From CAYZZA01 sp964482685 (GTDB lineage: Bacteria > Bacillota > Bacilli > Lactobacillales > Carnobacteriaceae_A), in assembly GCA_964482685.1 (NCBI GenBank), contig CAYZZA010000012.1:1-30933 (forward strand): a DNA stretch of 30,933 bases, read 5' to 3'. The notes beneath the pieces were generated by a model. That model ran no database searches and was not told where the DNA came from. It saw nothing but the letters and a program-made list of their open reading frames with translations. Both the position numbers and the translations under genes were made by a program. Positions 8,122 to 15,950 of this stretch are shown one piece after another (position 1 is the first letter of the stretch; every line of letters begins with the position of its first letter).

Positions 8122-8742
8122 TGTTTCTAGCGTACTTACTCAAGTTGCTCTTCCAGACGTGACACACGAAGGAGAAAGGCAAATGATGCTCCCAGGAATT
8201 GGGAACCACAGGTGTATAGTACAGGGGTAGGTTGTAGGCACGCAATAAGCAAGTGTATAAAAATAGGGTGCAAAAAAGAGGCAAGAACTCTGTATCTGAC
8301 AAAACGTCTTCATAAAAAGAAGTTTTTTAGCCTAGAAATAGTGTGCTCGTGGATAATCTGTTCACAAACTTTAAGATGCTGCTACAACTCTGTTCAAATG
8401 CTTCTTTTTAGAGTAAGAAGGCTTGTGTAGAGCACTTGCGTTGTCTTTTCATCTCTAGCGGGTGGAGTTTCCCTTCCCTTCTCTTTTGTTATAGAATACT
8501 AATTGATTTTCTTTTTTCACATTTAATGTGCATGCGTGATACACACTCGAACCCTCGAACTGTGTTGCTTTGGGTTTTTTATAGGAACGGATACACGGGA
8601 TACTTTCCATGATCTTCTTTCCTTCTTCATTCAACCTAATGGCTTAACCTTATAGAAGTAAAGAGAAAAAATCAATAAATAACACTCGTATGTGAAATAA
8701 ATACCTTAGAGTCTAGAGTGAAAAAGTGTGTAAGAAGACCTT

Positions 8743-8772
8743 TTTAAAAAATATTCTCAAATGTGATAAAAT
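8743..8772 (+). promoter_or_regulatory. Probable promoter of the tsaB operon
   Basis: An extended -10 reads TGA then TAAAAT (8767-8772). A weak TTTAAA at 8743-8748 lies 18 bp upstream. It would start transcription about 30 nt before the tsaB ATG. Confidence 0.5.
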
Positions 8773-8810
8773 ACAAGAAGCAAAAAACAGACAAACAAAG
8801 GAGCAAAAAA

Positions 8811-9533
8811 ATGCGTGTTTTAGCACTGGATACATCCAATCAAACGATGAGCATTGCAGTCACAGAAGCGTCTCAGCTAATTGGAGAATACACCACTCAT
8901 TTAAAACGAAACCACAGTGAACGTCTCATGCAAGCTATTCACCAGTTGATGGAGGATGTGGAGTGGGCCCCAGAAACATTAGACCGGTTGGTTGTGGCCG
9001 CCGGACCAGGATCGTATACGGGTCTTCGAATTGGTGTCACGATTGCCAAAACTCTTGCCTACTCCCTAAACAAAGAGTTAGCCGTTGTGTCTAGTCTAGA
9101 AGTCTTAGCAGCCAATCGCATCGGGTCTCCGCATTACATCGTGCCTTTTTTCGATGCTCGACGCAGCAATGTGTATGCCGGCATTTATAAAAGCGTCAAC
9201 GGTGAGCTGGATGTTGTTTTACAAGATACACACCTACCCGCCAAAGAGTTGGCTCAAACATTGCAAGAGATGGACGGGACGTTTGAATTAGTGAGCCCAG
9301 ATGTGCATATGTATACAGAGCTGTTTTCTACTCATTTGGGTGCGCGTCTGATGCCTATTCCAAAACAAGACCATTTTCCGCGCGCATCCGTGTTGGCATT
9401 GTTAGGTGAGCAAAAAGCGTCTGTCGACGTCCACACCTATACACCTGCTTATTTAAAACTTACAGAAGCAGAAGAAAACTGGAAAGAACAAAACCCAGAT
9501 GAGGTAGGGGGAGATTGGATTGAAACGTATTAA
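8811..9533 (+). CDS. tsaB: tRNA threonylcarbamoyladenosine biosynthesis protein TsaB
   Basis: TsaB partners TsaD and TsaE in transferring threonylcarbamoyl to A37 of ANN-decoding tRNAs. The 240-aa ASKHA-fold protein opens with the typical MRVLALDTSNQTMSIAV and has AAGPGSYTGLRIGV in the first domain, the family signature. The frame is open from 8763, but the ATG at 8811 has AAAGGAG at the right distance and starts at the canonical first strand. It leads a tightly overlapping run with two RimI-like genes and tsaD. The tsaE gene, next to tsaB in B. subtilis, is not in this window. Confidence 0.95.
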   Translation: MRVLALDTSNQTMSIAVTEASQLIGEYTTHLKRNHSERLMQAIHQLMEDVEWAPETLDRLVVAAGPGSYTGLRIGVTIAKTLAYSLNKELAVVSSLEVLAANRIGSPHYIVPFFDARRSNVYAGIYKSVNGELDVVLQDTHLPAKELAQTLQEMDGTFELVSPDVHMYTELFSTHLGARLMPIPKQDHFPRASVLALLGEQKASVDVHTYTPAYLKLTEAEENWKEQNPDEVGGDWIETY

Positions 9534-10104
9534 GCGCTTGCTACATTCATTCTCTACTCAAACTCCGTCTCGTCCGCAGTATCTATCTTTGCGCGTAACG
9601 GTTACAGACGAGACACACGCCTTAGCGGATGGCACCCCCATTTCATTGGCCATTGGCGGACCAGGAGATGTGGAGCGAATCGTTTCCATCCAAGAAATCT
9701 GTTACGGTGGAAAAGCTCCTTGGAATGCCCATTCTGTCTTGGAAGACATGAATACAAACCGCCAGGCTTTGTATCTCTTAGCTAAAGATGGCAGGCATAC
9801 AATTGGGTTTATAGGCGCGAAATTTAGCGAAGATGATGTACATTTGACCAATCTAGCTGTTTTGCCTCGTTGCCAAAAGCAAGGCGTTGCCACTGTTCTC
9901 TTAAAAGAAATCAAGCGACTGGCAATGGAAGAAGGAAAAATGCGTTATACATTAGAAGTTCGTGTGTCCAACCTCTCAGCACAAAGTGTGTACAAAAAAA
10001 TGGGCTTTGTGGAAGGAAACATTAAGAAAGGGTATTACCACCCGGATCGAGAAGACGCGTTGGAAATGATTTTAAACCTAGACAAGGAGACGACAGGCAG
10101 ATGA
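9520..10104 (+). CDS. GNAT N-acetyltransferase, RimI-like (first copy)
   Basis: The 194-aa protein has a GNAT fold from about residue 40, with acetyl-CoA loop RCQKQGVATVLL at about 117-128, the strand LEVRVSN and the C-terminal signature YKKMGF then KKGYYHPDREDALEM, as in RimI (acetylation of ribosomal protein S18). The basic N-terminal extension of about 35 residues is unusual for RimI. The start is a TTG at 9520 inside the tsaB end (14-nt overlap), preceded by GGGGGAG, so coupling to tsaB is likely. Two RimI-like genes sit side by side; which one acetylates S18 cannot be told here, but the second has the more typical substrate-side motif. Confidence 0.85.
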   Translation: MKRIKRLLHSFSTQTPSRPQYLSLRVTVTDETHALADGTPISLAIGGPGDVERIVSIQEICYGGKAPWNAHSVLEDMNTNRQALYLLAKDGRHTIGFIGAKFSEDDVHLTNLAVLPRCQKQGVATVLLKEIKRLAMEEGKMRYTLEVRVSNLSAQSVYKKMGFVEGNIKKGYYHPDREDALEMILNLDKETTGR

Positions 10105-10646
10105 GGCATGTATTCCCAGAGTCTAGTAATACGAACGAACAAGGAGTAGCTTTAGAGGTGTTGGATCCAACGCCTCAAACAGCACAGACTTTATTTGACT
10201 TAGCAGAAAAGAGCTACCCAACAGGTTCTCCGTGGAGTGCAGGTCAATTTCAAGAAAACTTGCAAGCGCCGTTTATGCACTACATCGGGTTGTTCAAGAA
10301 GGAGCGCCTCATTGGATTTGCGGCTTTTTTCATACTAGACAAAGAAGCAGAAGTGCACCATGTGAGTATTCACAAAGAGTACCAGCACCAAGGGTTAGGG
10401 AGGTATTTGCTTGAATTCATTCTGCAGTCTTCTTTAGTGGCTGATGTGGAGGAATTTTTTTTAGAAGTTCGGGTCTCCAATCACCCTGCGCTAGCCTTGT
10501 ACCAAGCAGTAGGGTTCGAACCCATTGCCAAGCGTTCGGCTTATTACACACACCCAGTAGAGGATGCGTGGATTATGTGTTACAAAAAAGAAACAGCAAA
10601 GGAGGATTCAGATGGAAAAAACCCACCCAACAAACATGCCCACTGA
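10101..10646 (+). CDS. rimI: Ribosomal-protein-S18-alanine N-acetyltransferase RimI (second copy)
   Basis: This 181-aa GNAT enzyme has GSPWSAGQF (42-50), matching the RimI SPW motif, the acetyl-CoA loop QHQGLGRYLL (95-104), LEVRVSN and the terminal RSAYYTHPVEDAWIM signature. RimI acetylates the N-terminal Ala of ribosomal protein S18. The ATG overlaps the previous stop by 4 nt (ATGA). The C-terminal end is hydrophilic and overlaps the tsaD start by 35 nt in another frame. Its place between tsaB and tsaD matches other Bacillota. Confidence 0.88.
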   Translation: MRHVFPESSNTNEQGVALEVLDPTPQTAQTLFDLAEKSYPTGSPWSAGQFQENLQAPFMHYIGLFKKERLIGFAAFFILDKEAEVHHVSIHKEYQHQGLGRYLLEFILQSSLVADVEEFFLEVRVSNHPALALYQAVGFEPIAKRSAYYTHPVEDAWIMCYKKETAKEDSDGKNPPNKHAH

Positions 10647-11655
10647 AAAAGTGGTGCGTATTTTAGCTATTGAAACAAGTTGTGACGAAACAAGTGCCGC
10701 TGTAGTAGAAAACGGCGACACCATTTTATCCAATGTGGTGGCGTCACAAATTAAGAGTCACAAGCGATTTGGAGGAGTGGTCCCAGAAGTTGCAAGCAGG
10801 CACCATGTGGAACAAATCACATTGATCATTGAGGAAGCAATGGAACAAGCAAATGTGTCATATGGAGAACTGGATGCCATCGCAGTTACACAAGGTCCAG
10901 GGTTGGTAGGGGCTTTGCTCATTGGGGTGAGTGCCGCTAAAGCATTGGCGTTTGCACATGGATTGCCGCTGTTGGCTGTCAATCATATGGCGGGACACAT
11001 TTACGCAAACAGACTAGTAACGCCTATGGCTTTCCCTCTTCTTTCGCTTGTCGTGAGTGGCGGGCACACCGAATTAGTCTATATGGAAAAAGACAATGCG
11101 TTTGAGATTATTGGTGAAACCAGAGACGATGCTGCTGGAGAAGCGTATGATAAAATTGGACGTGTTTTAGGATTGTCTTACCCTGGAGGCAAAGAAATGG
11201 ACATATTGGCTCATAAAGGTCAGGATACCTATGCTTTCCCACGAGCCATGCTTCATGAAGACCACTTTGATTTTAGTTTTAGTGGGTTAAAAAGTTCGGT
11301 CATCAACAAGCTGCACAACATGGACCAAAAAGGCGAAGCGTGGAACAAAGAAGATATCGCGGCTAGTTTTCAAGCAAGTGTGGTGGATGTGTTGGTAACC
11401 AAAACCATTCGTGCTGCAAAGGAGCGAGGTGTTCAGCAAATCCTTTTAGCTGGAGGCGTCGCCGCAAACAAGGGGCTCCGAGACGCGCTGTCTAAGGCAG
11501 TGGAAACAGAATTGCCACAAGTGGAGTTAATCATCCCACCGTTGTCTTTGTGTGGGGACAATGCTGCGATGATTGGAGCAGCAGCGTATGAATTATACAA
11601 AAACAAGACCTATGCAACGTATCGATTGAATGCACGTCCAGGACTTGAGTTGTAA
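10612..11655 (+). CDS. tsaD: tRNA N6-adenosine threonylcarbamoyltransferase TsaD
   Basis: TsaD is the catalytic subunit for t6A37 formation. The 348-aa protein has AIETSCDET at 19-27, the metal-binding HMAGH (H125, H129), VSGGHTEL (148-155), LAGGVAANKGLR, and CGDNAAMIGAAA near the C-terminus, all diagnostic. The frame is open from 10564, but the ATG at 10612 has an excellent AAAGGAGG 6 nt upstream, lying inside the rimI coding region. This gives a 35-nt overlap with rimI. A terminator follows. Confidence 0.97.
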   Translation: MEKTHPTNMPTEKVVRILAIETSCDETSAAVVENGDTILSNVVASQIKSHKRFGGVVPEVASRHHVEQITLIIEEAMEQANVSYGELDAIAVTQGPGLVGALLIGVSAAKALAFAHGLPLLAVNHMAGHIYANRLVTPMAFPLLSLVVSGGHTELVYMEKDNAFEIIGETRDDAAGEAYDKIGRVLGLSYPGGKEMDILAHKGQDTYAFPRAMLHEDHFDFSFSGLKSSVINKLHNMDQKGEAWNKEDIAASFQASVVDVLVTKTIRAAKERGVQQILLAGGVAANKGLRDALSKAVETELPQVELIIPPLSLCGDNAAMIGAAAYELYKNKTYATYRLNARPGLEL

Positions 11656-11709
11656 TGAAATGCAGTCACGAAGAGACAACAAAGCAACTATGCACTCAAA
11701 GACAGATGC

Positions 11710-11739
11710 AAAAAGCCTACGCAACGTGTAGGCTTTTTG
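11710..11739 (+). terminator. Intrinsic terminator of the tsaB-rimI-tsaD operon
   Basis: AAAAGCCTAC and GTAGGCTTTT form a perfect stem followed by TGTTTT. It lies 54 bp after the tsaD stop. Confidence 0.9.
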
Positions 11740-11839
11740 TTTTGAAGTCTTGTTCTATGGGGATTCGTGGATGAACAAGAGCAGAAGAACATGTGGGAGA
11801 ATCTCTACCAAGCAAGCAGTATTTTGTAAGGGCTTTTAC

Positions 11840-11868
11840 TTGAAAGCCTTCTTTTTTGTGGATACCAT
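11840..11868 (+). promoter_or_regulatory. Promoter of the hsp20 gene with an overlapping inverted repeat
   Basis: TTGAAA (11840-11845, five of six consensus bases) and TACCAT (11863-11868) are 17 bp apart, with the hsp20 ATG about 40 bp downstream. The imperfect repeat AAGGGCTTT / AAAGCCTT with a TACTTG centre (11828-11849) overlaps the -35 box and could be an operator. It also resembles a weak terminator because a T run follows. No CIRCE or CtsR-type box is seen. Confidence 0.5.
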
Positions 11869-11909
11869 AGGTAGTGAACAAAATAATAAAAAAGAAAGTG
11901 GGATGTCAG

Positions 11910-12322
11910 ATGAATGAATTGTTTCCGTCACGACGTAGCTTAATGAATTTTAATAAAGGGTTTTTAGGCGATACTTTTGATGATTTGTTTGCTAACATTG
12001 ACCATTTCAGCGTAGATATTAAAGAAAACGAAGAAGCATATACACTCAAAGCAGATTTGCCGGGAGTTTCAAAAGAAGACATTCAACTAGATTACACAGA
12101 CAATGTGTTGGCGCACACCAAGAAACGAAAAAAGACGAAGAAGATGATGAAGGCAACTATATTCGTCGTGAACGTTCGTCTCGTTCCTATAGCCGCCAAT
12201 TTGTGTTGAAAAATGTAAATGAAGAGGGCATTAAAGCTACATTTGAAAATGGATTGTTAAAAGTAGAGCTCCCTAAAAAAGAGGACGAAGAGCCCAAAAC
12301 GAAAAAGATAGAAATTCAGTAA
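11910..12322 (+). pseudogene. Hsp20/alpha-crystallin small heat shock protein, frameshifted
   Basis: The first frame gives MNELFPSRRSLMNF...LPGVSKEDIQLDYTDNVL, a normal Hsp20 N-terminus and start of the alpha-crystallin domain, then unrelated text to a stop at 12209. The next frame (-1) continues with DEEDDEGNYIRRERSSRSYS, QFVLKNVNEEG, FENGLLKVELPKK and the C-terminal IEIQ, ending at 12322. The missing beta-strand text (expected LTISA-like) suggests loss of about 7 nt near 12110. However, the zero-frame heptamer A AAA AAG at 12128-12134 would also join the frames by a -1 slip. Sequencing error is possible. The ATG at 11910 is the most likely start, though its ribosome site is weak. ATP-independent holdase is the family role. 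Confidence 0.85.
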
Positions 12323-12403
12323 TCAGAAACTATTGATACAAACATCAAAATTCCTCCTAAAAGAAAGACAAAGTTTTTCTATGAGGATAGGTGCACTGCA
12401 TGT

Positions 12404-12441
12404 AAAAGTGTGAATGGACAACCGTCTATTCACACTTTTTT
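12404..12441 (+). terminator. Intrinsic terminator downstream of hsp20
   Basis: AAAAGTGTGAAT and ATTCACACTTTT form a 12-bp perfect stem around a 12-nt loop, followed by TT. Confidence 0.88.
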
Positions 12442-12449
12442 ATGTGTCT

Positions 12450-12473
12450 AAGTATGTATTCAAAGTATGTATT
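12450..12473. repeat. Short tandem direct repeat
   Basis: AAGTATGTATT occurs twice, separated by CA, giving a 13-bp period. No function is evident. Confidence 0.6.
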
Positions 12474-12638
12474 GAAAAAGTGACTGCTGAATGTGGGTGT
12501 AGACAAGATTGTGTAGGGGGGATTGCTAGTTTGACTTCACTCGGGAAATAACTTGTGGCGAAAGTAGAAAATAGATACACTTATAAAGCTACTAAAGAAT
12601 ATAAAACCTAAAAATACTTCATAACGGAGGGAGATAGA

Positions 12639-13636
12639 ATGGATAATATTGCCTTTATTAAAAAAGTGGAGAACATGATTACTCCACAAGATATTGCGAC
12701 ACTTCAAATGATGGCCCCTTTAAGCACATACATACCTAGCCAATTTCAAAACGCAGTGATGGAACGTTCAGCCGAAGACAACCCGTATATGGGGTTTGTG
12801 GTTGAGCCGTACAGTCTGTTTGTCTGTTATGAAATTCTAGATTTAGAATGGGCGGAGCGTTTGATTCCAGACGGGTTTGAGTTGATAAAAACCCGTATCT
12901 TTGAAGATGGAGAACCAAAATATTACATGATTTTTGGCTCATTCAATGTACATACGAGTGCGTTTTGGGGCACCCGCCTTGAGGTAAATGTTATTGCGCG
13001 CAACAAAGAAACTGGCTTGTTGAGCTGGATTATTGTGGATTACGACACAAATACATTAAGCCATGACAGGTTACATGGCGTGGTGGGCTCCACAACAGAC
13101 CAGGCTCTTTTGACTACGGATTACGAGGGTACAATTATTGTGGAAATCGAAAATCAAAAACGTCAACGTGCCTTTACGGTACATGTACGCACACATGAAT
13201 CACAAGAAAAAAACTGGACACGCGCTTGTGGTTAGAAGGCAATTTATCGGTTGGATACGGGCGAGAGATTTCACAAAACTCAAGTGACGCCTTTTTGCTG
13301 CTATTTAATCAAAAAGAAGTAGAAAAAGCCCAACGCGTGCCACTTGAACATGTTACCGTTACTGCGAATACTTGGTTTAAGGGTCTTTTCAAGAATGAAC
13401 CAGACGAAGTAGTGTATTTTCCGTATGCACAGCATTATTTATCCGACAGTCCAGGTCACTACAGTGAGATCAATAGTACAGATGAGATGATCACTCAATA
13501 CAAACAATTAAATCTCGATGCTATCCCAGACTATTCAGCTGCATCCCATAGAAAAATGATTAAGCGTGGTCTCATCATGAACACCTTTTTGATTGGTGGA
13601 CTTATGTGGGCTTTGTTTAAAAAGAAAAAGAACTAA
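12639..13636 (+). pseudogene. Unknown protein with C-terminal membrane anchor, split by a -1 frame change
   Basis: The first frame (12639-13235, 198 aa) and the second (open from before 13226 to 13636) read as one protein if joined at the A7 tract 13207-13213: ...HESQEKK then LDTRLWLEGNLSVGYG. The joined product is about 332 aa, soluble for most of its length, with one C-terminal membrane segment (IMNTFLIGGLMWALF) and a Lys-rich end. Phrases such as ERLIPDGFEL and LEVNVIARNKETGLLSWIIVDY faintly recall the acetoacetate decarboxylase-like/DUF2071 fold; this is a guess. Zero-frame GAA AAA AAC contains the slippery heptamer A AAA AAC, so recoding, phase variation, true decay or a sequencing error all fit. 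GGAGGGAG precedes the ATG. Confidence 0.7.
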
Positions 13637-13696
13637 GTGCTCAGTAAGTACAGTTTGCTGAAAAGAATAGTGATTACTTGAATCGATTTTAAGACA

Positions 13697-13738
13697 AAAC
13701 ACCATGCTAGCCTAGTTGAAGAGGCTGGCATGGTGTTT
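13697..13738. terminator. Bidirectional terminator
   Basis: AAACACCATGC-T-AGCCT pairs with AGGCT-G-GCATGGTGTTT (one mismatch) around an 8-nt loop. It lies between the split gene (plus) and the ABC-F gene (minus). T-rich text follows on both strands. Confidence 0.85.
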
Positions 13739-13753
13739 ATTTTGTGGAACTGG

Positions 13754-15709
13754 TTACAGTTCACTCAATTCGATACTCAATGTTTCCCATTTATCCATAA
13801 GAGTGGTTTGTGTCTCTTTCAATGTTTCAGCTTGTTTGGCCAAATCGGTTGATTTTTCATGGTTTAAATAGACGTCTGGAGTAGCCAGCTGGGCATCTAA
13901 AGCGGCTATCTGCTCGTCCAATTCATCTAGTTTTTGTTCAATCTCCGTGATTTGACGTTCAAGTTGTCGGGTACGCTTTTGGATTTCTTTGGTTAACAAA
14001 CGATCCTCTTGGCTCGTTGGAGTTTCTTCTACTTGATCTGTTTTTTTGGCTTTTGTTCCGTTGGCTTCCTCGGTGAGTCGCGCCACTTCTTCCATATCTG
14101 CTTTCTTTTGTACATAATAATCATAATCACCTAAGTATAAAGTAGAGCCATCTGGACCTAACTCCAAAACTTGAGTCGCAATCCGATTGATGAAATAGCG
14201 GTCATGGGAGACAAAGAGAAGTGTTCCATCAAAGTCAATCAACGCATTTTCTAATACTTCTTTGCTATCCAAGTCGAGGTGGTTTGTTGGTTCATCTAAA
14301 ATCAAGAAATTGTCATGGTGCATGGCAAGTTTAGACAAAGCCAATCGCGCTTTTTCACCACCACTTAAACTTGAAACGGTCTTTTCTACATCCTCACCAG
14401 AAAACAAGAAGCTTCCGAGTAGAGACCGAATGTCTTTTTCATTGACTGTAGGGTGTTCATCCCAGAGTTCTCCTAACACTGTTTTAGATGACGTCAATTC
14501 TTCTTGCTCCTGATCGTAATACCCAATGTCTACTTTCGTTCCCATTTTGATTGTTCCGTTTAACAAAGGCAATTTATTGATTAAGGTTTTTAACAAAGTG
14601 GATTTGCCAATGCCGTTAGGCCCCACCAAAGCAATCGCTTCGCCTTTTCGAATGTCCAATTCTAGTTGTGACACAAGTGGCTCCGTTCCGTACCCAATCG
14701 CAACATCCTCAGCTTGCAACACAATCTGGCCACTTTCTTGTGCAGGTTGGAAATGAAAGCGTGCAGATTTTTCATCCCCTTGTGGGCGATCCAACTTTTC
14801 CATCTTTTCTAATTGTTTGCGCCGGCTTTGGGCTCTTTTAGTTGTGGATGCCCGCACAATGTTTCGGTTGACAAAATCTTCTAATTTGCCCATTTCTTTT
14901 TGCTGCTTTTCGTATACTTTCCAGTCTCGTTCTAGTTGTTCGGCTTTTTGATCCAAATAACGTGAGTAGTTGCCTACGTAATGCGTCATTTTTTGACGGC
15001 TAATTTCATAAACTTCTTCAGCAAGAGCGTCTAGGAAATAGCGGTCATGAGACACAATCAGCAAAGCTCCTGAATAGGACTTTAAATACTCTTCCAACCA
15101 CCCTAAGGTTTTGATATCCAGATGGTTGGTGGGTTCATCTAAAATCAGCAAATCTTTTTTTTCTAACAACAAACGCGCTAAAGCCAACCGCGTTTTTTGT
15201 CCTCCAGACAATTGCATGATAGGACGGTCATAATCGTCTTCATAAAAAGAAAAACCATGCAAAACAGATTTGATTTCACTCATGTACCCATACCCATTTT
15301 CTTGCAAAAAGGTATGTTGTAATTGGTCATAGCGGTGCAAGGTCTCTTTATATACTGTGTCATTTTCGAGCAAATCAATAGACTGAAGGCGTTGTTCAAT
15401 GTCACGCATGTCTTGTTCTAATGCAATCAAATGAGCAAAGGGGACAAGCATTTCTTCCCAGATGGTGTTGTCTGAATCCAAACCTGTATCTTGGGACAAG
15501 TACCCAATCGTTACGTCTTTTCCTTTGGAAATCATGCCTTCATCAGGTTCTTCAACCCCAGCAATTATTTTTAAAAGGGTAGATTTTCCCGCACCATTTC
15601 GTCCAACCAAGGCGATGCGGTCATTGGATTGTATTTCCATATGGAGTTGTTCAAACAAAACGTCCGACCCAAAATGACGGGCAACGTTTTGGACTTGTAG
15701 GATAATCAC
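13754..15709 (-). CDS. ABC-F family ATPase, YdiF-like
   Basis: The 651-aa soluble protein carries two ABC domains and no membrane segment. ABC1 has Walker A GRNGAGKST (36-44), signature LSGGQ (167-171) and Walker B LLILDEPTNHLD (187-198). A charged linker at about 240-320 is the P-site tRNA interaction motif region. ABC2 has GPNGIGKST (363-371), LSGGE (448-452) and FLILDEPTNHLD (468-479). A C-terminal coiled coil spans about 570-651. ABC-F proteins act on ribosomes as translation factors or in antibiotic protection. B. subtilis ydiF sits beside tsaD and rex, so YdiF is the best match. The start is GTG with AGAGGAAG upstream. Unlike B. subtilis, it is on the opposite strand. Confidence 0.93.
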   Translation of the reverse strand: MIILQVQNVARHFGSDVLFEQLHMEIQSNDRIALVGRNGAGKSTLLKIIAGVEEPDEGMISKGKDVTIGYLSQDTGLDSDNTIWEEMLVPFAHLIALEQDMRDIEQRLQSIDLLENDTVYKETLHRYDQLQHTFLQENGYGYMSEIKSVLHGFSFYEDDYDRPIMQLSGGQKTRLALARLLLEKKDLLILDEPTNHLDIKTLGWLEEYLKSYSGALLIVSHDRYFLDALAEEVYEISRQKMTHYVGNYSRYLDQKAEQLERDWKVYEKQQKEMGKLEDFVNRNIVRASTTKRAQSRRKQLEKMEKLDRPQGDEKSARFHFQPAQESGQIVLQAEDVAIGYGTEPLVSQLELDIRKGEAIALVGPNGIGKSTLLKTLINKLPLLNGTIKMGTKVDIGYYDQEQEELTSSKTVLGELWDEHPTVNEKDIRSLLGSFLFSGEDVEKTVSSLSGGEKARLALSKLAMHHDNFLILDEPTNHLDLDSKEVLENALIDFDGTLLFVSHDRYFINRIATQVLELGPDGSTLYLGDYDYYVQKKADMEEVARLTEEANGTKAKKTDQVEETPTSQEDRLLTKEIQKRTRQLERQITEIEQKLDELDEQIAALDAQLATPDVYLNHEKSTDLAKQAETLKETQTTLMDKWETLSIELSEL

Positions 15710-15853
15710 ACGAATCTTCCTCTCGTTTTCTTTTCATGTTCTAGTATAACGGATGCGCTTCTTTTTTGATAGGTGAGGACTTCGCGCGAACAGATTGAAA
15801 AACCTGCCTAAAAGAGAGGAAGTATGGAGACTATCCAGTCAAAAAAGATTTAA

Positions 15854-15862
15854 TGGTATACT
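15854..15862 (+). promoter_or_regulatory. Extended -10 promoter of rex
   Basis: TGG followed by TATACT (15857-15862) forms an extended -10 about 90 bp before the rex ATG. No good -35 and no clear Rex palindrome (TTGTGA-N6-TCACAA) are visible nearby. Confidence 0.5.
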
Positions 15863-15950
15863 GTGAGGAGCTTCATCTTGGACCGTAGGTAGACAGTGAT
15901 TTGCTTTAGAAAATTTGTTGAAAAATAGTTTAAGAAAGAGGAAGATGTAA

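Larger units (their letters stand above)
7901..8810. other. Long intergenic region, no convincing gene
   Basis: About 900 bp separate the minus-strand epimerase-like gene from tsaB. Short frames exist on both strands (for example minus 8090-8302, and a 59-codon TTG-started minus frame at 8455-8634), but none has a recognisable protein or a good ribosome binding site. It contains the nested hairpin at 8067-8121, a small TCCCA/TGGGA hairpin near 8190-8205, and the tsaB promoter at the right end. It could be a decayed gene, a small-RNA locus or a lineage-specific spacer. Confidence 0.6.
12323..12638. other. Intergenic region after hsp20
   Basis: It contains the hsp20 terminator (12404-12441), a tandem 11-bp repeat (12450-12473) and a possible promoter TTGTGG-17-TACACT at about 12554-12582 for the next gene. 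A strong ribosome binding site GGAGGGAG precedes 12639. No coding frame is supported. Confidence 0.55.

Noticed and set aside
8090..8302. 70-aa minus-strand frame in the spacer
   Set aside because: No family resemblance and no ribosome site; part of it overlaps the nested hairpin.
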